Shown here in pieces: positions 43,549 to 50,801 of a stretch of 50,801 nucleotides of DNA. A model generated the notes under the pieces. The model searched no databases and was not told where the DNA came from. It saw only the letters and a list, made by a program, of their open reading frames with translations. The DNA lies in contig JAILEU010000099.1 of assembly GCA_024697785.1 (NCBI GenBank), positions 1-50,801 on the forward strand, written 5' to 3'. Position 1 is the stretch's first letter; every line of letters starts with the position of its first letter. Source of the DNA: Bacteroidaceae bacterium (GTDB lineage Bacteria > Bacteroidota > Bacteroidia > Bacteroidales > Bacteroidaceae). Both the position numbers and the translations under genes were made by a program.

Positions 43549-44943
43549 CTAAATTGTAAACTTCCGACTATATGTCAGCTTTCTTTTATCATAGACGCTC
43601 AGGATGTAAATGCCATTGGTGAGTCTAGACGTTGAAAGAAAACAATATCCTTCTTTATTTGTCTTTTCTTCTACAACTACTTTGCCTGACAAGTCGGAAA
43701 GAATGACATTCATTTGCCTATTCTTTGCATTCGAACAAGTGACTTCCACTTTTATAGAACGTGGCATTTGAGTTATCAAATAGTCTTCACGAACGCTTTG
43801 CACGTCTATTCCAGAGGCTATACCTAACAGCCAACGAACAGAGTGGGCATGAATAGTCGAATGATCATCTACTCGCAAGTTGTTGGTCTTATCTTCAACG
43901 GTAGCGATTAATTCGAGTTCTTCTTTCGTCAGTAATTTGAAATTAATAATTAAGCTGTCTTGATTCGTGCCGATGACCTTGCCGTTTAATGTCCATGTTA
44001 CATCAAGTGTGTTTGGATTTGGTTTTATCAGATCCAATTTAAAACGCATATATGGAATAGTTTTTTTGAGTGTTGGATTTATTTTTGTCACATCAAAATC
44101 AACAAGTTTTAGGGTGTCAATGGATAAGGGAGTGCTGTTGTCGGGCTGGTAGCTATTAATTGGATTTACAATCTCATGGATTGATTCGATGATCGCTTGA
44201 CGGCACACGGCACAATAATCAGGTCCGAGAGATCCCATCTTACAAATTACACTTGGTTTAAACCATGTTGGCTTCTCAAAATATGGGTAAATGCCAATAC
44301 CTTCTGAACCACACCAATTCTTCCATTTAATCAATTTAGAGTTATTAATTCTTGTCATATTAGGCCTCTCTCTTGCACGAGCATCACCTGGCCAATATTC
44401 ATCTGCTAAGTCTGCAAATCCATGTCCCACTTCATGGAGAAAAATCTCAAATGCCTCTGGAGCTTTCGAGAAAGTCATAACTTCACCGCCGGCGCCACCA
44501 TATTTTGTTGAATTAACTATTATCACAGGAATATTATAATTGGGAATATGATTTTTCAATACCCTTCTGACTGTTGTAATGTTATTCGGATAGAGTAGTC
44601 GATCGGTACCATTGAATCCGAAAGTGGTTCCGTAGAAATTATGGATTGTCTCTTTGGGCGACATGCCCGCTCCGCTGACTTTGGATGGCGTCTTAATAAG
44701 AAAAACATTAAAGTAATCTTTATAATTATTCCACGGAGTTTCTTTGAAAAAAGCATTAGTTGCTTTTTGCACGTCTTCTACAAAAGTATTCATTTCTGAT
44801 TCGACATAACCATCTCCCAAGAAAACAAGATTCACATGGTTGTCGGAACTGCCCATGTACTGAATTGTATCAATAGGGTATTCTTGTGCTGACACCAGAA
44901 GGGATATAAGAAGAGCTACTGAGAAAAAGACGTTTTTTTTCAT
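43549..44943 (-). CDS. M64-family metallopeptidase with T9SS tail
   Basis: 464 residues. The signal peptide is MKKNVFFSVALLISLLVSA-Q. HEVGHGFADLADEY contains the zinc ligands His170 and His174 with catalytic Glu171, plus the downstream Asp typical of peptidase family M64 (IgA-peptidase-like). An Ig-like region follows, and the C-terminus (SDLSGKVVVEE...LTNGIYILSVYDKRKLTYSRKFTI) is a type A T9SS sorting domain, so the protease is probably secreted or cell-surface. Codons are far more AT-rich than the neighbouring genes, and the gene sits in an AT-rich block bounded by folA copies, which suggests acquisition. The substrate is unknown. The 128 bases downstream hold no gene. Confidence 0.9.
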   Translation of the reverse strand: MKKNVFFSVALLISLLVSAQEYPIDTIQYMGSSDNHVNLVFLGDGYVESEMNTFVEDVQKATNAFFKETPWNNYKDYFNVFLIKTPSKVSGAGMSPKETIHNFYGTTFGFNGTDRLLYPNNITTVRRVLKNHIPNYNIPVIIVNSTKYGGAGGEVMTFSKAPEAFEIFLHEVGHGFADLADEYWPGDARARERPNMTRINNSKLIKWKNWCGSEGIGIYPYFEKPTWFKPSVICKMGSLGPDYCAVCRQAIIESIHEIVNPINSYQPDNSTPLSIDTLKLVDFDVTKINPTLKKTIPYMRFKLDLIKPNPNTLDVTWTLNGKVIGTNQDSLIINFKLLTKEELELIATVEDKTNNLRVDDHSTIHAHSVRWLLGIASGIDVQSVREDYLITQMPRSIKVEVTCSNAKNRQMNVILSDLSGKVVVEEKTNKEGYCFLSTSRLTNGIYILSVYDKRKLTYSRKFTI

Positions 44944-44982
44944 AGATAAAAGGATCTATTGAATTAATATTACTTCAGTCTG

Positions 44983-45468
44983 TCATAAATGAAGAGTAAG
45001 CAGAACACGTTTTTTATATCGGAGTTCTATTTTCTCTATCAAACTTGTCACAGGTATTCGAAGATAGAAATCTGCTTCAGCTAAATTCATTTCTATGGTT
45101 TCCAATTTACCATTTTCATCCGCATATTCCAGCCGTTTGTGCAACGGATTTTCCATGCCAAATTGTGCAATAGGGGATGGCCCATGGCCAAACAACACGT
45201 AATTAAATCCCTTTTCAGGGTCTAAGTCATGGCCAAGGGGCAGTTGTCTTGTCTGTCCGTCAACTTTCTCCATGTTAAGAAGTTGCATCGAGTACTTATT
45301 TGCAATAGTGTCGTGTTTTACCAATCCTTCCACAAAAACCATCTGCGGGTGTCCATTTATGGACTGACTTCCGGATGATAATGTTGCATTGCGACTTGTA
45401 ATACAAGAACAAACACACAACGTAGCTGCGATGTCCATTGTGAGGAATATGTATTGATAAACCTTCAT
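44983..45468 (-). CDS. AT-rich hypothetical lipoprotein upstream of the M64 peptidase
   Basis: 161 residues. A signal ending CVCSC is an SPII lipobox; MDIAATL could be an alternative start. The mature domain (MVFVEGLVKHDTIANKY, FNYVLFGHGPSPIAQFG, DFYLRIP) is not one I recognise. It precedes the M64 gene by 39 bases on the same strand and shares its AT-rich codon use, so the two probably arrived and are transcribed together. The promoter TATCTTTG lies about 50 bases upstream. Confidence 0.75.
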   Translation of the reverse strand: MKVYQYIFLTMDIAATLCVCSCITSRNATLSSGSQSINGHPQMVFVEGLVKHDTIANKYSMQLLNMEKVDGQTRQLPLGHDLDPEKGFNYVLFGHGPSPIAQFGMENPLHKRLEYADENGKLETIEMNLAEADFYLRIPVTSLIEKIELRYKKRVLLTLHL

Positions 45469-45518
45469 TGTCTATTTGCTCTACAAAGGTTAATTCTACT
45501 TTTCTATGTAAAACACGA

Positions 45519-45526
45519 CAAAGATA
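45519..45526 (-). promoter_or_regulatory. Promoter of the lipoprotein-M64 pair
   Basis: TATCTTTG on the minus strand is an exact TAnnTTTG match 50 bases before the lipoprotein start; no clear TTG at -33 (TTTC instead). Confidence 0.6.
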
Positions 45527-45635
45527 ATGCGAAAAATGCAGAAAAACGAATGTACGGCGTTTTTTCCTCTTGTTTTTCAATTCTTACCGCATGAAGAAAC
45601 AATGGTAAAAAACGTTTTCTCATACTCTGTTGTGT

Positions 45636-45720
45636 TTTCATCGCGATGAAAAGATTCTTTAATTGCGATGAAAAATTAACCATTGCGATAAAAACTCGTG
45701 ACCATCGCGATGATTGTTTC
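45636..45720. repeat. Tandem palindrome array (CATCGCGATG type)
   Basis: TTTTCATCGCGATGAAAA, then TTGCGATGAAAAA, TTGCGATAAAAA and CATCGCGATG at about 23-26 bp pitch: two full palindromes flanking two half-degenerate ones. It lies in the 351-base gap (45469-45819) between folA and the AT-rich insert; the rest of the gap holds no convincing gene. Confidence 0.8.
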
Positions 45721-45819
45721 CAATTTCCTGCTTTTGTAAAAAGAAGAAGTCCCTCCAACGTAGTGAAAGGGTGTAAAATGATGATGAAATAAGCGGTTCC
45801 TCGCGGTTAATTTAGTAAC

Positions 45820-46314
45820 TCAGTTGCGCCGGAGATAGTCGATGAAGGTGTAGGGGTGGACGTGGCGCTCGTCGGCGGGGTGGTGTTCGCTGAAGACGGG
45901 TTGCCAGTCGCGGCTGTCGGTGAGGGGGAAGAAGGTGTCGGCGTCGAGGGGGGTGTCGTCGATGAGGGTGATGTAGAGCTTCTGCGCCAGGGGGAGAGCC
46001 TGACGGTAGAGGCTGGCGCCGCCGATGACGAAGACTTCTTCCTCTTCCGTTTCACAGGCGGCGAGGGCGGCGGCGAGGGTGGGGAAGACTTCGGCGCTGG
46101 GGAGACGGAGGGTGGCGTCGTGGCTCAGGACCAGGTTGCGGCGGTTGGGGAGGGCTCCGTTAGGGAAGGACTCAAAGGTCTTGCGCCCCATGATGATGGT
46201 GTGGCCGGTGGTGAGCGCCTTGAAGCGGCGCAGGTCGTTCGGCAGGTGGTAGAGGAGCTGCCCGGCACGTCCGATGGCGTTGTTCTGGGCTATGGCGACA
46301 ATGAGGGAGAGCAC
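45820..46314 (-). CDS. folA: Dihydrofolate reductase
   Basis: 164 residues; reduces dihydrofolate with NADPH for thymidylate and purine synthesis. MLSLIVAIAQNNAIG, the LLYHLPNDLRRFK substrate loop, IIMGRKTFES, NRRNLVLS and VFVIGGASLY are the DHFR landmarks, and the length matches the E. coli enzyme. It follows thyA, its functional partner, but is separated from it by 98 bases of short repeats, whereas the broken copy at 42856 shows a one-base junction. This intact copy must supply the activity. Confidence 0.96.
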   Translation of the reverse strand: MLSLIVAIAQNNAIGRAGQLLYHLPNDLRRFKALTTGHTIIMGRKTFESFPNGALPNRRNLVLSHDATLRLPSAEVFPTLAAALAACETEEEEVFVIGGASLYRQALPLAQKLYITLIDDTPLDADTFFPLTDSRDWQPVFSEHHPADERHVHPYTFIDYLRRN

Positions 46315-46412
46315 TTTTTTAGTTAAGAGTTAAGAATTAAGAGTTAAGATTTTTTGTTTAACATTTAATGTTTGATGTTTAACGACCATGCGGAAGAAAA
46401 GGAAAAAACTTC
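46315..46412. repeat. Repeat insert between thyA and folA
   Basis: TTAAGAGTTAAGAATTAAG units (46321-46348) and TTTAACATTTAATGTTTGATG plus TTTAACGACCATG (46352-46390), the latter matching 2761-2776. The thyA/folA junction preserved at 43363 lacks this DNA, so it was probably inserted after the duplication or is specific to this allele. Confidence 0.8.
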
Positions 46413-47207
46413 TCAGACCGATACTTTGGCGGGGATGTGAGGCCAGGGGTCGTAGCCTTCGAGCTGGAAGTCGTCGTAGTGGAAGCTGAAGATGTCCTTG
46501 ACGTCGGGGTTGATGATCATGCGTGGCAGGGGACGCGGGGTGCGCGTGAGCTGAAGACGGGCCTGTTCGAGGTGGTCGAGGTAGAGGTGGGTGTCGCCCG
46601 TGGTATGGACGAAATCGCCTGGGCGGAGGCCACAGACCTGCGCCACCATCATGAGCAGCAGGGCGTAGGAGGCGATGTTGAAGGGCACGCCGAGGAAGGT
46701 GTCGGCGCTGCGCTGGTAGAGCTGGAGGCTGAGACGTCCGTCGGCCACGTAGAACTGGAAGAGCAGGTGGCAGGGGGGCAGGTTCATGCTGGGCAGGTCG
46801 GCCACGTTCCACGCGCTGACAATCATGCGGCGCGAGTCGGGGTTCTGGCGAATGTCGCGGATGACGTTGCTGATCTGGTCGATGTGTCCTCCGTTATAGT
46901 CGGGCCACGAGCGCCACTGGTAGCCGTAGATATGTCCGAGGTTGCCGTCGGCGTCGGCCCATTCGTTCCAGATGCGTACGCCGTTCTCCTGCAGGTAGTG
47001 GACGTTGGTGTCGCCTGCCAGGAACCACAGCAGCTCGTGGATGATGGACTTGAGGTGCAGTTTCTTGGTGGTGAGCAGGGGGAAGCCGTCGTCGAGGTTG
47101 AAGCGCATCTGGTGGCCGAAGACGCTGCGGGTGCCGGTGCCGGTGCGGTCGCCTTTCTCGGCGCCCTCGGTGAGGATGCGGTTAAGGAGGTCGAGATATT
47201 GTTTCAT
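46413..47207 (-). CDS. thyA: Thymidylate synthase
   Basis: 264 residues, the standard bacterial ThyA length. It methylates dUMP to dTMP using methylene-tetrahydrofolate, producing dihydrofolate for FolA. GDRTGTGT, the nucleophile in [12 protein letters not shown] (preceded by [11 protein letters not shown]), [35 protein letters not shown] and the C-terminal PHIPAKVSV are all conserved. The ATG follows the DUF5056-type gene by one base, tying it to the ECF sigma operon. Confidence 0.97.
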   Translation of the reverse strand: MKQYLDLLNRILTEGAEKGDRTGTGTRSVFGHQMRFNLDDGFPLLTTKKLHLKSIIHELLWFLAGDTNVHYLQENGVRIWNEWADADGNLGHIYGYQWRSWPDYNGGHIDQISNVIRDIRQNPDSRRMIVSAWNVADLPSMNLPPCHLLFQFYVADGRLSLQLYQRSADTFLGVPFNIASYALLLMMVAQVCGLRPGDFVHTTGDTHLYLDHLEQARLQLTRTPRPLPRMIINPDVKDIFSFHYDDFQLEGYDPWPHIPAKVSV

Positions 47208-47208
47208 G

Positions 47209-47541
47209 CTATATTCTGTAGGCTAACTGTTTGATTTTCTCGATGGCCAGCCATCCTCCCAGTGCGATGAACACGAGCAGGTAGAGCGGCTCGAACGCCA
47301 TGTGCTTGACGTAGGCGATGGCGGTGTAGATGTGTACGAAGATGCTGCAGAGTACGCTCCATCCGTCGAACCAGATGAGCAGGGCAGCAAGGGCCGTCAG
47401 GATGAACAGCGCCGAGGCGATGTACGTCCAGAAGGGGCGCTCGAATGGGATGTGCCGCATTACGCGGTCGCTGAAGCCGTTGTCGCTGATGTCCTCGCGG
47501 CGGGCTTGCATGAATTGTCTTATAAGTTGGTCGTCATCCAT
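47209..47541 (-). CDS. DUF5056-type membrane protein (putative anti-sigma partner)
   Basis: 110 residues. The N-terminal soluble part ([32 protein letters not shown]) is followed by two or three membrane helices ([33 protein letters not shown]). Such proteins follow ECF sigma genes in Bacteroidales and may hold the sigma factor at the membrane; that function is inferred. The start overlaps the sigma gene by 8 bases. Confidence 0.75.
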   Translation of the reverse strand: MDDDQLIRQFMQARREDISDNGFSDRVMRHIPFERPFWTYIASALFILTALAALLIWFDGWSVLCSIFVHIYTAIAYVKHMAFEPLYLLVFIALGGWLAIEKIKQLAYRI

Positions 47542-48079
47542 ATCCGTTTTGTTTTAAGTACGTTGTCATTTTTTCTTTTCCTCGTGAGAGGTTCGATTTC
47601 ACGGTTCCTTCAGGCAGCTGCATGATGTCGGCAATCTCTTTTATCTGCCGGTCTTCCATGTAGAACAGGGTGATGCACGTCCGCTCGTTGGGGTTCAGCA
47701 TGCCCAGTGCCTGATGGATGTCCGATTTGACGCTACCGTCGTCGGCATACTCGTGATACAGGCTGTCAACCTCTCTTTCAACATCTTCCATCGACTGTAT
47801 CTCTTTCAGGCTGCGAATATAGTCATAAAAAACGTTATATGCAATACGAAAGAGCCAAGTTTCGAAAGAAGATTTGTTTTTGAAGGATGCGAGCTGCGTC
47901 CAGGCCTTGATGAAGGTGTCCTGTGCGAGGTCGTCGCTCAGCGTGTTGTCGCCGCCCGTGAGGTTCATCAGGAACCGGCGCAGGGGTGACTGGTAACGGC
48001 GCACCAGCGTGTCGAAGGCACGCCGGTTACCGAACACGGTTGCCCGTGCGATGAGCATCTGGTCGCTGAGCTCAGCCAT
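47534..48079 (-). CDS. ECF-type RNA polymerase sigma factor
   Basis: 181 residues. Region 2 (FDTLVRRYQSPLRRFL, DDLAQDTFIKAW, FETWLFRIAYNVFYDYIR) and region 4 (LNPNERTCITLFYMEDRQIKEIADIMQLPEGTVKSNLSR) define an extracytoplasmic-function sigma-70. It heads the operon sigma-DUF5056-thyA-folA. The signal it answers to is unknown; the membrane partner downstream suggests envelope sensing. Confidence 0.95.
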   Translation of the reverse strand: MAELSDQMLIARATVFGNRRAFDTLVRRYQSPLRRFLMNLTGGDNTLSDDLAQDTFIKAWTQLASFKNKSSFETWLFRIAYNVFYDYIRSLKEIQSMEDVEREVDSLYHEYADDGSVKSDIHQALGMLNPNERTCITLFYMEDRQIKEIADIMQLPEGTVKSNLSRGKEKMTTYLKQNGYG

Positions 48080-48089
48080 TGTCTGTTTT

Positions 48090-48124
48090 TTTAACTACGA
48101 ATTTTACGAATTATACGAATTATT
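48090..48124. repeat. ACGAATTA-type repeat upstream of the sigma gene
   Basis: ACTACGAATTTTACGAATT and ATACGAATTATTTG: three to four units, the same family as 36002-36187. The rest of the 48125-48255 gap is AT-rich with no gene. Confidence 0.75.
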
Positions 48125-48255
48125 TGTTGCTTAGCGCAGAACGCCAGATTATGTAAATTCTGAATTAAGTTTTTGAATATATTTTTACTCGATGTTCACT
48201 CTTGGAAACAGAGAGGCGGTAATTCATTGTATAAAGGGCGGAATAACGTCTTGGC

Positions 48256-49020
48256 TTACTGCTTGATGTCTTTGTCGTAGTTGCCTTCAGACTTTGCTAC
48301 ATTTTTGTCGTAGCTGCCTTCGGACCTCGTCATGTCTTTGTCGTAGTTGCCTTCGGCCTTCGCCTTTTGTTTGTCCTTGTTGTTGGCGTACCATGCCATC
48401 AGCTTGCCGAGTCCGATGAAGGCCACGAGAGCGCCGATGCCGATGCCCAGTTCGTCGATGATGATGCCAAGGAAGATGGCGAGGCCGATGCCGACGCAGA
48501 TGTCGCGGAGTCCCTCGTTGCGCAGTCTTTGGCTCTCCTGCGTCATGCGGTTGACGGTTTCCTGCGGAATGGGCTGGCCGGAGTCAATCAGCTTCTGGTA
48601 GGTCTTCTGCTTGGATTTGTTGCCTTTGTAGACAAAGAAGAGGATGAGGAACAGGATCAGCAGCGGGAAGACGAAGAAGAACAGGATGGGCAGCAGGACG
48701 AACACCCAGCCGAACTTCTCGAGACTCCTGAACATCCGGCGGATGCCCTTGGCGTGACCGTCGGTGAGGTCGTTGAGGAAGTCGTCGAGGTCGTCATACT
48801 CGTACTCCGTGACGGTTGAGTCGTTGACCGAGACGTATCCTTTGACTTGGGCAGAACTGCCGTTGTTGAATGTCCACGTGTTGGAAGAGGTGGTGTCCTC
48901 CTCTTCCCCTTCGATGGTGGTTACGACCAGAGCGCTGTCGAGGTCGGTCTGGGCGACGATGATGGATGTCGGGGCGGTGAGGCCCAGCAACAGGGCGAGG
49001 AAATAGATTGTCTGTTTCAT
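48256..49020 (-). CDS. DUF6249-type membrane protein with repeat tail
   Basis: 254 residues. A signal peptide (MKQTIYFLALLLGLTAPTS) is followed by an acidic Ser/Thr-rich exported segment. Then come a long hydrophobic region (FVLLPILFFFVFPLLILFLI), a cytoplasmic loop with QKTYQKLIDSGQPIPQE, and two more helices (DICVGIGLAIFLGIIIDELG, GALVAFIGLGKLMAWY). This PIP(Q/E)-helix layout fits a Bacteroidetes membrane family next to ECF sigma genes (DUF6249, from memory). The C-terminus carries three copies of a 10-11 residue unit, EG(N/S)YDK(D/N), highly charged. Function unknown. Confidence 0.75.
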   Translation of the reverse strand: MKQTIYFLALLLGLTAPTSIIVAQTDLDSALVVTTIEGEEEDTTSSNTWTFNNGSSAQVKGYVSVNDSTVTEYEYDDLDDFLNDLTDGHAKGIRRMFRSLEKFGWVFVLLPILFFFVFPLLILFLILFFVYKGNKSKQKTYQKLIDSGQPIPQETVNRMTQESQRLRNEGLRDICVGIGLAIFLGIIIDELGIGIGALVAFIGLGKLMAWYANNKDKQKAKAEGNYDKDMTRSEGSYDKNVAKSEGNYDKDIKQ

Positions 49021-49082
49021 TTTTATAATGCCTTTTTATTGTTTTTTCTGTCCGTTAGACGTATCTCTTCCCGAGAAAGTTG

Positions 49083-49111
49083 CAAAGGTATGGATTTTTT
49101 TTGTATGTTTG
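49083..49111. promoter_or_regulatory. Overlapping divergent promoters
   Basis: Plus strand: TTG (49080-49082), 21-base spacer, TATGTTTG (49104-49111) for the methyltransferase gene. Minus strand: TACCTTTG (49090-49083) for the membrane protein gene, with no clear -33. The two -7 elements are 13 bases apart, so the promoters must compete for polymerase. Confidence 0.7.
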
Positions 49112-49134
49112 CAGCCTGAAAGGTTGAAAAAGCG

Positions 49135-50559
49135 ATGTCATTGCCCGATTTGTTTGTGAAGTCGATGCGCGAGATGCTGCCATCCGGAGCCGACGCTGTT
49201 CTGGAGGCGCTGGCGGCGCAGCCCGTGGTGAGCCTGCGGCTGAATCCCGCGAAGGCGGCGGGGTTGCCCGAACCCCCGTCGCGCTACGAGGCTGTGCCCT
49301 GGGCGTCGGACGCGTTCTATCTGCAGGGACGGGCGGCATTCACGTTCGACCCCCTTTTCCATGCCGGCTGCTACTATGTGCAGGAAGCGTCGTCGATGTT
49401 TCTCGAACAGGTGGTGCGGCAATACGTCGCAGAGCCTGTCACGGCGCTCGACCTCTGTGCTGCTCCCGGAGGAAAATCGACGTTGCTGCGCGCGACGCTG
49501 CCCGAGGGGAGCCTGCTGGTGTCGAACGAGCTGATAGCCACACGGGCGCAGGTACTGGTCGAGAACATGGTCAAGTGGGGACATCCCGGCTGCGTGGTGA
49601 CGAACAATGCGCCCTCGGCCTTTGCGGCGCTGCCCGCCTTTTTCGATGTGGTGGTGGCCGACGTGCCGTGCAGCGGCGAAGGCATGTTCAGGAAAGACCC
49701 TGTGGCCGTGGATGAATGGAGCGAGGCAAACGTCGAGACCTGCTGGCGTCGCGGCAGGGAGATCATTTCCGCTTGCTGGGATGCGCTGAAGCCGGGTGGG
49801 CTGCTGGTGTATAGCACCTGTACCTTTAATATAAAGGAGGACGAGGCGAACGTTCGTTGGATTTGCGAGAAGCTGGGTGCCGAGGTGCTGCCAGTCCGCG
49901 TGAAGCCCGAATGGGGCATTACGGGCAATCTGGCGGGAGGTTCGTTTCCCGTCTATCGTTTCCTGCCCGGGCGGACGCGGGGTGAGGGCTTCTTCCTGGC
50001 TGTGCTGCGCAAGCAAGGTGCTCCTGGAGAGGATGTCGGGCGGCGCGAACAGAAAAGGCAGAAGGAACGCCCCACAGCGAAGGCCCAACTCGTGCCGCAA
50101 GTGTGCAGGGAATGGCTGCACGATGTCCCGACACCCCTCTCCGCCCTGACCCCTTTCGTATGGCAGGTGGACGGGAGCCTTGTGCGTGCCTGGCCGCAAG
50201 CGCTGGCAGGGCAGATAGAGCAGCTGTCGAGGCAGCTCCGCGTGCTCCATCCGGGTGTCGTGGTGGCCGAACTGAAAGGGCGCGATGCCGTTCCGGCGCA
50301 GTCTCTGGCCTTCTCGCAGGCGTTGAGGCGCGAGGCGTTCCCCGAAGTGGCGATTACCTATGCCGAAGCCCTTGCCTATCTGCGCAAAGAGTCGCTGCAA
50401 CTCTCCCCGGATGCGCCGCGAGGCTATGTGCTGCTCACGTTCAGAGGCGTTCCGCTAGGTTTTGCCAAGAACATCGGCAACCGGGCAAACAATCTCTACC
50501 CCGCTGATTGGCGCATACGGACCACCCATCTGCCAGACAACGAGGTACGCGTTTTATAG
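49135..50559 (+). CDS. RsmF/YebU-like rRNA cytosine-C5 methyltransferase
   Basis: 474 residues; S-adenosylmethionine-dependent m5C methyltransferase of the NOL1/NOP2/Sun family, acting on 16S rRNA or tRNA in the cytoplasm. ALDLCAAPGGKST is the SAM-binding motif I, VVVADVPCSGEGMF holds one catalytic Cys and LVYSTCTF the second. The N-terminal region (SLRLNPAKA) and a C-terminal PUA-like domain (about 395-470, GYVLLTFRGVPLGFAKNIGNRANNLYP) match the RsmF type. It starts 24 bases after its promoter element, giving a very short leader. Confidence 0.93.
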   Translation: MSLPDLFVKSMREMLPSGADAVLEALAAQPVVSLRLNPAKAAGLPEPPSRYEAVPWASDAFYLQGRAAFTFDPLFHAGCYYVQEASSMFLEQVVRQYVAEPVTALDLCAAPGGKSTLLRATLPEGSLLVSNELIATRAQVLVENMVKWGHPGCVVTNNAPSAFAALPAFFDVVVADVPCSGEGMFRKDPVAVDEWSEANVETCWRRGREIISACWDALKPGGLLVYSTCTFNIKEDEANVRWICEKLGAEVLPVRVKPEWGITGNLAGGSFPVYRFLPGRTRGEGFFLAVLRKQGAPGEDVGRREQKRQKERPTAKAQLVPQVCREWLHDVPTPLSALTPFVWQVDGSLVRAWPQALAGQIEQLSRQLRVLHPGVVVAELKGRDAVPAQSLAFSQALRREAFPEVAITYAEALAYLRKESLQLSPDAPRGYVLLTFRGVPLGFAKNIGNRANNLYPADWRIRTTHLPDNEVRVL

Positions 50560-50672
50560 TTTAAGGTTTAACGTTTAACGTTTAAGGTTTAACGAACACG
50601 TCCTCTGAAGCCTAACCCCTAACCTCTCACCCCTAACCTCTCACCCCTAACCTCTAACCCCTCACCCTTCAC
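50560..50672. repeat. TTTAACG and CCTAACC degenerate repeats
   Basis: GTTTAAGGTTTAACG units (50560-50595) are followed by CCTAACCCCTAACCTCTCAC units, repeated three to four times (50609-50672). Both families occur elsewhere in the window (2748-2900, 7309-7376, 46352-46390). Confidence 0.85.
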
Positions 50673-50698
50673 CCGAAAGAAAAAAGACGTTAACGGAT

Positions 50699-50729
50699 TT
50701 TGCAGCTCCGTTTTTTTGTTATAGCTTTG
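50699..50729 (+). promoter_or_regulatory. Promoter for a gene beyond the window
   Basis: TTTG (50699-50702), 19-base spacer, TAGCTTTG (50722-50729); no coding start is seen before base 50801. Confidence 0.65.
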
Positions 50730-50801
50730 CAGCCGATTTGTGAGATTGAACGCTGAAGCTGAAACGTTAAACATTAATACAGAAACTCTTAATTGCGCCT
50801 T

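Noticed and set aside
50609-50672. Telomere-like CCTAACCC repeats.
   Set aside because: Imperfect, short and internal to a bacterial chromosome, and one of several similar repeat families in the window.

Overview
The window looks like the chromosome of a Prevotella-like member of the Bacteroidales. The evidence is Bacteroidetes-type promoters (TAnnTTTG about 20 bases after TTTG/TTG), a SusC/SusD polysaccharide utilisation locus (PUL), type IX secretion (T9SS) style C-terminal sorting tails, many SPII lipoproteins with short Bacteroidetes lipoboxes, and an ExbB/ExbD/Lrp cluster. Coding DNA is moderately GC-rich. One segment (about 43.4-45.8 kb) is clearly AT-rich and looks acquired. There is one tRNA (Ser, anticodon GGA), no rRNA, and no CRISPR array or insertion sequence that I can see.

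Layout: (1) 0-4.9 kb: the 3' part of a tricorn-type protease and a GH20 hexosaminidase lipoprotein whose first codons lie inside an intergenic repeat. (2) 4.9-19.3 kb: a duplicated secretion operon. The intact copy encodes a 3275-residue multi-LamG surface protein, a 383-residue partner and a 65-residue peptide, followed by a terminator. An earlier copy keeps only the last 137 codons of the giant gene plus intact versions of the partner and peptide. Its left edge is fused to a decapitated AraC-type regulator. (3) 19.3-22.2 kb: a radical SAM/lipoprotein cassette (three lipoproteins, one SPASM-like radical SAM enzyme) driven from a promoter region homologous to that of the giant gene. (4) 22.2-32.2 kb, minus strand: a PUL (SusC, SusD, two surface glycan-binding lipoproteins, GH5 endo-glucanase), probably for a beta-glucan or xyloglucan. 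(5) 33-38 kb, minus strand: sppA-lpxK-pnp-thiL housekeeping operon. (6) 38.3-41.5 kb: tRNA-Ser and exbB-TM protein-exbD-exbD-lrp. (7) 41.6-42.7 kb: a GH130 beta-mannosidase-type enzyme. (8) 42.8-48.1 kb, minus strand: an ECF sigma-DUF5056-thyA-folA operon, followed by an AT-rich M64 peptidase/lipoprotein insert that is bounded on its far side by a second, broken thyA-tail/folA copy. (9) 48.2-50.8 kb: a DUF6249-type membrane protein, divergent from an RsmF-like rRNA methyltransferase.

Two layers of non-coding structure run through the window. The first is several families of 7-13 bp degenerate tandem repeats (TTTAACG, ACAATTG, CCTAACC, TAGTGAT, CGAATTA and others). They lie between genes and in at least four places appear to have been captured in frame as protein sequence. 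The second is a set of five short arrays of tandem GC-rich palindromes, spaced about 21-26 bp, each array with its own palindrome. The least understood protein systems are the radical SAM/lipoprotein cassette and the duplicated giant-protein operon next to it.
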